64,000 nt of DNA. Source: an uncultured Eubacteriales bacterium. GTDB taxonomy: Bacteria; Bacillota; Clostridia; Oscillospirales; CAG-272. A program made the position numbers and the translations under genes. The notes beneath the pieces are model-generated. The model made no database searches. It was not told the DNA's origin and saw only the letters and a list, made by a program, of their open reading frames with translations. Position 1 is the first letter of the stretch. Each line of letters begins with the position of its first letter. The stretch is taken from positions 186,001 to 250,000 of the forward strand of contig CAKSDZ010000001.1 of NCBI GenBank assembly GCA_934446365.1, written 5' to 3'. This document shows positions 59,365 to 64,000 of the stretch, in pieces.

Positions 59365-60138
59365 TCAGTTTCCGCACTCGATGCTGATTTCATTGAAAAG
59401 ACCGAGCAGATCGGAGACGGAGGTATTCGCTTTTTTCTCTCCGGTTCGGTCGAGCACGATTTCTCCTTTGTGCATCATGAGAATACGGCTGCCGTATTCG
59501 ACGGCATAACGCAGGTTGTGTGTCACCATGATGGCGGTGATTTTCTTTTCCCGGACGATTTTGTCGGTGAGCGCCATGATGATTTCCGCCGTTTTCGGGT
59601 CGAGCGCCGCCGTGTGCTCGTCGAGAATCAGAAAGTCGATGGGCGTCATGGTGGACATCAGAAGTGCCACAGCCTGCCGCTGGCCGCCGGATAGGGAACC
59701 GGCGAGCACATCGGTCTTATTTTCCAGTCCGAGACCGAGCGCCGCCAGCTGTTCTCTGTAAAATTCGAGTCTTGACCTGTTGACGCCTCTCGAAAATCCG
59801 TAGCGCTTGCCCTTGTTGTCGGCGAGCGCCATGTTTTCCGCGATGGTGAGATTCGGACAGGTGCCGGTCGCCGGATTCTGATAAACCCTGCCGATGTTCG
59901 CATAACGCTTGTATTCCGGAATCTTGGTGACGTCTTTTCCGCCGATCAGGATTTGTCCTTTTTCGACCGGAATGGAACCGCAGATGATGTTGAGCATGGA
60001 GGTCTTTCCGCTGCCGTTGGAGCCGACGATCGAAAGGAACTCTCCGTCTTCGACGGTCAGCCGGAAATCGCGGAAGAGTGCCAGCTCCGTGATTTCGCCG
60101 GGATTGTAAATTTTTGTGATATCGCGCAGCTCAAGCAT
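59365..60138 (-). CDS. ABC transporter ATPase (TrpXYZ-type importer)
   Basis: The 257-residue product is the ATPase of a COG1101-type importer: Walker A GSNGSGKTS, Q-loop VYQNPATGTCPNLT, signature LSGGQRQAVALLM, Walker B FLILDEHTAALDP and switch His in VTHNLRYA. The NPATGT insert after the Q-loop is typical of this subgroup. It overlaps the permease gene by 8 nt. With the UGG T-box upstream of the operon, tryptophan is the most probable substrate. Confidence 0.9.
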   Translation of the reverse strand: MLELRDITKIYNPGEITELALFRDFRLTVEDGEFLSIVGSNGSGKTSMLNIICGSIPVEKGQILIGGKDVTKIPEYKRYANIGRVYQNPATGTCPNLTIAENMALADNKGKRYGFSRGVNRSRLEFYREQLAALGLGLENKTDVLAGSLSGGQRQAVALLMSTMTPIDFLILDEHTAALDPKTAEIIMALTDKIVREKKITAIMVTHNLRYAVEYGSRILMMHKGEIVLDRTGEKKANTSVSDLLGLFNEISIECGN

Positions 60139-61087
60139 GGGGCGTCCTCGTCTTTCCTTCCCGACGGCTCCGTCTTGCGACGAATCCGGAAATTTTGTCG
60201 TTGAAAATCAAAATCAAGGCGAACAGCACGGCGTTCAGCAGTTTAAGGTAGATGCCGTCGGTATCGACAAGCACAAGATAATTCAGACACAGCGAATAAA
60301 TGACGGCGCCGAAGATGACCGCGGTCGTATTCTTGATATGCTTGAAGCCGGAAAATACCGCAAGGCCGATGATGACGGAGGCCAGCGCCAGCACGACTTT
60401 TCCGGTGCCGGAGGTATTGTCGTACTGCATAAAAAGCTGAGAATACAGCGCGCCGGAAACGGATACGAAGCCGTTCGCGAGCGCAAGCCCCATGATTTTA
60501 TAGGTACCCGAATCCCGTCCGAGCGAAATGACCAGTATTTCGTTGTCGCCTGTTGCGCGAAGAAGATAGCCGAGCTTGGTTTTTAGGAACCAATCGACGA
60601 TAAGCTTCAATACGATAACGATGAAAAGCAGAATCGCCAGTATGACGTAATCCTTTGCGCCTTTTCCGAAAAGCTCCGTAAGCTTTCCGTCGAAGATACC
60701 CGTCAGGTTTTCGCTTCGGTAAGCGAAAATCGTCGTGGTGTAGCCGTTGCGGGTGAGCAGCTTTGTCAGGGCCAAATTGACGGAGAGCAGCGCCGTCATG
60801 ACGATGATGCCTGAAAGGAGCTTGGAAATCTTAAATTTGACGTGAAGCAGTCCGGTGACCGTGCCGGCGAGCAGTCCGACGAAGAACGTCAGAAAGGTCG
60901 CCAGAATCGGATGCAGTCCGAGTTTTAGCATGAAGATGGTGCAGACCACGCCGCCGAGCGGAAAGGTCCCGTCGACGGAGAGATCGGGAAAATCCAATAT
61001 GGAATAGGAAATATAGACGCCGAGTGCGATCACGGCGAAGCAGAGTCCCATCTGAAGTCCGTCGATGGTGGTTCCGAAAAAGAGCAT
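60131..61087 (-). CDS. ABC transporter permease (TrpXYZ-type importer)
   Basis: The 318-residue product has eight or so membrane helices and the glycine-rich segments of COG4120 permeases (LQMGLCFAVIALGVYISYSILDFPDLSVDGTF, in parts, at the N-terminus; GDNEILVISLGRDSG near 205, the coupling loop). It is the membrane channel of the transporter formed with the binding protein encoded upstream and the ATPase encoded downstream on the same strand. Confidence 0.9.
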   Translation of the reverse strand: MLFFGTTIDGLQMGLCFAVIALGVYISYSILDFPDLSVDGTFPLGGVVCTIFMLKLGLHPILATFLTFFVGLLAGTVTGLLHVKFKISKLLSGIIVMTALLSVNLALTKLLTRNGYTTTIFAYRSENLTGIFDGKLTELFGKGAKDYVILAILLFIVIVLKLIVDWFLKTKLGYLLRATGDNEILVISLGRDSGTYKIMGLALANGFVSVSGALYSQLFMQYDNTSGTGKVVLALASVIIGLAVFSGFKHIKNTTAVIFGAVIYSLCLNYLVLVDTDGIYLKLLNAVLFALILIFNDKISGFVARRSRREGKTRTPHA

Positions 61088-61134
61088 GTTGAAGGTCCTT
61101 TCAGCTTAAAATTGTTGGGGATATAAGAAAATTT

Positions 61135-62097
61135 TTACTTTGCGACGTCGGTTGCCTCGACTGTGGAGGGAACCGTGAGTCCGAGCATTTCGCAGACCGT
61201 GCTGTTATAATAATTCGTAGGATCGGTGATAACGGATACCGGAATCTCGGATGTGTTCTTGCCGCCGATGATTTCCGCCGCCGCTTTGCCTGCTGCCTTG
61301 CCGACGTCGATATAATCGATGGAAGCGCTTGCGGCACAGCCGACTTTCACCTGTTCGATTTCGGAGCCGAAAACAGGGATTTTCTTTTCGTTCGTAAGGG
61401 GCAGGATGTTGGTTTCGAGCTTGCCGACAATCGTGTTGTCGAGAAGATTGACGAAGCAGTCGACGCCGCGGTTAATCAGCTCATTGGTTTTGGTGTCGAT
61501 GGTCGTAATATCCGAAACGACGCTGTCGAAAATCTGCATGCCGTCGTAAGCTTCCGCGGCTTTTTTGAGCTGCTCCACCTGGAAGGGAGAGCTGGATTCC
61601 TCCGTGGAATAAAGAACGCCGATTTTAAGGTCGCTCTGGCCCATGAAGGCCGTTACTACCTCGAGCTGCTTTTCAAAATTCGGAATATCCGACGAACCGG
61701 TGATGTTTTCGTAGTTCGCCATGACCGTGCTGTCGGTGACGGCGCAGTAAACCACAGGGATGTCGCCGTCGGCCGCCGTGGCCGCCGCAACCGCGGAGGG
61801 CGTCGCGATGGCGATGATGACCGCCGCTTTCTTGTTGACAAAGGTTTTGGCTTGGGACTGCGAAACGCTGGCGTCGAAATTGCTGTCGACATGCTCGATG
61901 GTGTATTTCTCCGGGTCGATGCCGTTTGCTTTCAGTCCCTCCATGATTCCGTCATAGCAGTTGTTGAGGGAGCCGTGAGAACCGAATTGAATGATGCCGA
62001 TGACCGGCTTTTTGTCCGTTCCGGCGCAGGCCGAAAATGCAAAAACAAAAGTGAGGACCAGCGCTGCCGCGAGCAGCAGGGAGATGAATTTTTTCAT
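61135..62097 (-). CDS. ABC transporter substrate-binding lipoprotein (TrpX-type)
   Basis: The 320-residue product starts with a lipoprotein signal (KKFISLLLAAALVLTF then FSAC, Cys about 24) and then the COG2984 binding-protein fold: GIIQFGSHGSLNNCYDGIMEGL, AIATPSAVAAAT, VVYCAVTD, IGVLYSTEESSS and the C-terminal YIDVGKAAGKAAAEII. ATG 62097 is chosen with AAGG 8 nt upstream; the longer frame runs through the T-box leader. It is the first gene of the operon. Confidence 0.92.
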   Translation of the reverse strand: MKKFISLLLAAALVLTFVFAFSACAGTDKKPVIGIIQFGSHGSLNNCYDGIMEGLKANGIDPEKYTIEHVDSNFDASVSQSQAKTFVNKKAAVIIAIATPSAVAAATAADGDIPVVYCAVTDSTVMANYENITGSSDIPNFEKQLEVVTAFMGQSDLKIGVLYSTEESSSPFQVEQLKKAAEAYDGMQIFDSVVSDITTIDTKTNELINRGVDCFVNLLDNTIVGKLETNILPLTNEKKIPVFGSEIEQVKVGCAASASIDYIDVGKAAGKAAAEIIGGKNTSEIPVSVITDPTNYYNSTVCEMLGLTVPSTVEATDVAK

Positions 62098-62149
62098 GAG
62101 ACATACCTTCTTTCTGTTTTTATTTAGGATATCCGCACATGGCGGAAAA

Positions 62150-62427
62150 TAAAAATCCCAAGCATTGTTTTTGACAATGCTTGGGACGAATTTCAAAATA
62201 AAATCCGCGGTACCACCCAAATTGAACATGGTTCGCTCTTTTCGCATACACGTCATATGCGGCGCCGGTGATAACGGAAGCGCGCCCCGTCGGAGCCTAC
62301 TTGCCTTGCTTGCGTTCGGTCCGCCCTCGAAAGCCCATTCGCATCGTTTCGCCTGCCGCAATTCCACCGCATGCGGCTCTCTTGAAGGAGAAATGAGATG
62401 TTACTTTTCTTTCTCACAGGTTTGATT
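62150..62427 (-). ncRNA. T-box leader with Trp (UGG) specifier
   Basis: On the minus strand the leader contains the AGAGAG start of stem I, an apical GGTGGAA loop, the specifier context GAA-TGG-G (codon at plus 62335-62337), a stem III of the AGTAGG..ACGG..CCGTTATC type, the conserved T-box TTGGGTGGTACCGCGG (plus 62205-62220), and then the terminator. The T-box carries the TGGT bulge that pairs with the uncharged tRNA 3' end. UGG predicts control by uncharged tRNA-Trp: transport genes are read when tryptophan is short. Confidence 0.93.
62156..62186 (-). terminator. Regulated terminator of the T-box leader
   Basis: A 13-bp perfect stem (62174-62186 with 62156-62168, loop 5 nt) is followed by a T run on the minus strand. 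It lies 18 nt after the T-box sequence, with which it competes. Confidence 0.93.
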
Positions 62428-62433
62428 TCTCTT

Positions 62434-62463
62434 ATTATAATCCCATTCATACAGTTTTGTCAA
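62434..62463 (-). promoter_or_regulatory. Promoter of the T-box controlled operon
   Basis: On the minus strand TTGACA (62458-62463) and TATAAT (62434-62439) are 18 bp apart, just upstream of the leader. Confidence 0.85.
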
Positions 62464-62493
62464 TGGTTTTGTGAAAATTTTTTACATAAAAGA

Positions 62494-62522
62494 TTGATTT
62501 CCTACTTATCCTATGGTATAAT
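62494..62522 (+). promoter_or_regulatory. Promoter of the Rrf2 gene with ATCCTAT box
   Basis: TTGATT (62494-62499) and TATAAT (62517-62522) are 17 bp apart. The heptamer ATCCTAT (62508-62514) sits between them and recurs in the next promoter. Confidence 0.75.
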
Positions 62523-62583
62523 GGTTATATAAATTGGAGCTGTCCTGTTTATGGGAACGATGTGACAAAAATCGGAGGTAAGC

Positions 62584-62988
62584 ATGAAAATATCGACAAA
62601 GGGACGCTATGCGACACGTGTGATGCTCGATCTTGCGGAAAATGAAAACGGAAGCTATATTTCCCTGAAAGAAATTGCGGAGCGTCAGGAAATTTCCGTG
62701 AAATATCTTGAACAGATCGTGTCTCTTCTCTCAAAATGCGGTTATGTAATATCCTCGCGCGGAAGCTCAGGCGGCTACCGGCTTACCAAAAAACCGGAGG
62801 AATACACAATAGGGGATATCCTGCGCGCGGCGGAGGGAAGTCTTGCTCCGGTTTTCTGCGTGGAGGGCGATTTTCAGTGCGACAGAGAGGAAACCTGCCA
62901 CACATGCAGCTTTTGGAAGGGCTTATATGCGGCGGTAAACCAATATATAGACAGTGTGACGCTTGCCGATTTGATGAAAAAAGAATAA
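62584..62988 (+). CDS. Rrf2/IscR-family transcriptional regulator
   Basis: The 134-residue product has the Rrf2 winged helix (MKISTKGRYATRVMLDLA, then ISLKEIAERQEISVKYLEQI, RGSSGGYRL) and a cysteine-rich segment after residue 90 with four Cys (FCVEGDFQCDREETCHTC), the place where IscR-type proteins bind an iron-sulfur cluster. With a cysteine desulfurase gene directly downstream it is probably the IscR-like sensor of cluster assembly. GGAGG lies 6 nt upstream of the ATG. Confidence 0.92.
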   Translation: MKISTKGRYATRVMLDLAENENGSYISLKEIAERQEISVKYLEQIVSLLSKCGYVISSRGSSGGYRLTKKPEEYTIGDILRAAEGSLAPVFCVEGDFQCDREETCHTCSFWKGLYAAVNQYIDSVTLADLMKKE

Positions 62989-63028
62989 ATCCTATTGACA
63001 AGATGGGATTTGCGTGATATAATCCTAT
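62989..63028 (+). promoter_or_regulatory. Promoter of the cysteine desulfurase gene with two ATCCTAT boxes
   Basis: TTGACA (62995-63000) and TATAAT (63018-63023) are 17 bp apart. ATCCTAT occurs at 62989-62995 and 63022-63028, flanking the promoter 33 bp apart, and ATGGGAT (63003-63009) is a near inverse copy of the first. Confidence 0.75.
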
Positions 63029-63079
63029 CAAACACATGGGAATTTGTGCTTTTGGAAAGAAAGGAAGTGGCATTTTATT

Positions 63080-64000
63080 ATGATATATGCAGACAATGCG
63101 GCGACAACCAAGCTGTCGGATGCGGCCAAGACTGCGATGCTTCCGTATTTTGACGGGATTTACGGCAATCCGTCGAGTCTCCATACGGCGGGACAGGTTG
63201 CCAAAGAGGCGCTGGAGGATGCGCGCGGCAGAATCGCCGCGTTAATCGGCGCCGCACCGTCGGAGATCATTTTCACGTCGGGCGGGAGCGAAGCGGACAA
63301 TCAGGCGCTTCTCACTGCCGCCGAATATGGGAAAAAGCGTGGAAAGATGCACATCGTTTCAACGGCTTTTGAGCACCATGCGGTGCTTCATGCGCTGAAA
63401 AAGCTTGAAAAAAACGGCTTTGAGGTGACGCTGCTTGACGTTCACAAGAACGGAATCGTCACGGCGGAGGATGTAAAAGCGGCGATCCGGCCGGATACGG
63501 CCGCCGTATCGGTCATGTATGCCAATAACGAAATCGGGACGGTCATGCCGATAGAGGAAATCGGCGCGGTGTGCCGTGAGGCAGGCGTGCTTTTCCATAC
63601 GGACGCGGTTCAGGCTGCGGGACATATCGGAATCGACGTAAAAAAACAGAATATCGACATGCTTTCCGTTTCCGCGCATAAGTTCCACGGACCCAAGGGC
63701 GTCGGACTTCTGTATGTAAGGCGCGGAATCCCGGTTTCCGTCTTGATTGAAGGTGGCGCGCAGGAGCGCTCGCGCCGTGCGGGTACGGAGAACATCCCGG
63801 GAATCGTCGGAATGGCGGCGGCATTTGAGGATGCCTGCCGCAGTATGGACAGCAATACAAAATATGTATCCGCTCTGCGTGATAAGCTGATTGAGGGACT
63901 GTCGCATGTGCCGCACAGCGTACTGAACGGGGACAGGGAGCGCCGTCTTCCGGGAACGGTCAACATGTGCTTTGAGGGAATCGAGGGGGAGTCTCTTCTG
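63080..64000 (+). CDS. Cysteine desulfurase (3' end outside window)
   Basis: The enzyme takes sulfur from cysteine for iron-sulfur cluster assembly. The frame begins at ATG 63080 and stays open for 307 codons to the right edge, so the C-terminus is missing. Visible motifs are MIYADNAATTKLSDAA, GNPSSLHTAGQ, FTSGGSEADNQA, TAFEHHAVLHAL with the PLP-stacking His, MYANNEIGT, HTDAVQAAGH and the Schiff-base Lys in SAHKFHGPKG, followed by GGAQERSRRAGTENI. The persulfide Cys loop would lie beyond the edge. It follows the Rrf2 gene and has its own promoter. Confidence 0.95.
   Translation, partial: MIYADNAATTKLSDAAKTAMLPYFDGIYGNPSSLHTAGQVAKEALEDARGRIAALIGAAPSEIIFTSGGSEADNQALLTAAEYGKKRGKMHIVSTAFEHHAVLHALKKLEKNGFEVTLLDVHKNGIVTAEDVKAAIRPDTAAVSVMYANNEIGTVMPIEEIGAVCREAGVLFHTDAVQAAGHIGIDVKKQNIDMLSVSAHKFHGPKGVGLLYVRRGIPVSVLIEGGAQERSRRAGTENIPGIVGMAAAFEDACRSMDSNTKYVSALRDKLIEGLSHVPHSVLNGDRERRLPGTVNMCFEGIEGESLL

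Noticed and set aside
1..64000. CRISPR arrays, insertion sequences, prophage or integrase attachment sites
   Set aside because: No regular spacer arrays, transposase or phage-like frames, or long direct repeats were seen; the only short tandem array is the 14-bp repeat at 31147.

Overview
The window is one contiguous stretch of a bacterial chromosome with no phage, transposon, CRISPR or rRNA signal. It looks like an anaerobic member of the Clostridia (Bacillota). The reasons are a T-box leader, an ECF transporter core, Rex, NrdR, a ClpE-like unfoldase, sigma-A type promoters with 17-18 bp spacers, strong GGAGG ribosome sites, tRNA genes with encoded CCA, and a set of ferredoxin- and flavin-type redox enzymes without any oxygen respiration genes. 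Coding DNA is moderately GC-rich while intergenic DNA is AT-rich. The exact lineage cannot be told from the sequence.

Layout. 1-10.4 kb: the 3' part of a calcium-type P-type ATPase (its start lies left of the window), then one giant gene for a cyclic beta-1,2-glucan synthase-like protein. 10.5-15.8 kb: mostly minus-strand housekeeping genes (YbaK-type deacylase, ArsP_2-type metal exporter, mutarotase-like protein, nrdR, SGNH hydrolase, dusB). 15.9-28.5 kb: a dense plus-strand run: a prephenate-dehydratase-like protein, ruvC-ruvA-ruvB, an RNA methyltransferase, ecfA1-ecfA2-ecfT, truA, a membrane beta-propeller, CvpA, a ClpE-like ATPase and an RluA-type pseudouridine synthase. These are followed by a lipoprotein and tRNA-Thr/tRNA-Tyr.

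29.9-44.8 kb is the most remarkable part: a LysR gene, then a plus-strand cluster encoding a thioredoxin-like ferredoxin, a malate-type dehydrogenase, fumarase, HdrB, HdrC, HdrA, MvhD/FlxD, FlxC, FlxB, FlxA, a fumarate reductase iron-sulfur protein, a fumarate reductase flavoprotein and GTP-dependent PEP carboxykinase. Read as a pathway this is PEP to oxaloacetate to malate to fumarate to succinate, with the last step apparently coupled to a soluble NADH-oxidising Flx-Hdr complex that could bifurcate electrons to ferredoxin. No membrane anchor subunit is present, and the flavoprotein lacks the His used for covalent FAD. The cluster starts behind a promoter preceded by three 14-bp tandem repeats. 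It is followed by a divergent PQ-loop gene / LysR pair and by rex, the NADH/NAD+ sensor.

46.9-56.2 kb: a complete minus-strand aromatic amino acid operon (aminotransferase, pheA, aroB, aroC, fused aroE-aroK, aroQ, aroA, tyrA, DAHP synthase), with a divergent TetR gene and a palindrome lying just downstream of the operon promoter. 57-62.4 kb: a GH78 rhamnosidase and an ABC transporter operon led by a T-box whose specifier reads UGG, which predicts tryptophan control. 62.5-64 kb: an Rrf2 regulator and a cysteine desulfurase that runs off the right edge.
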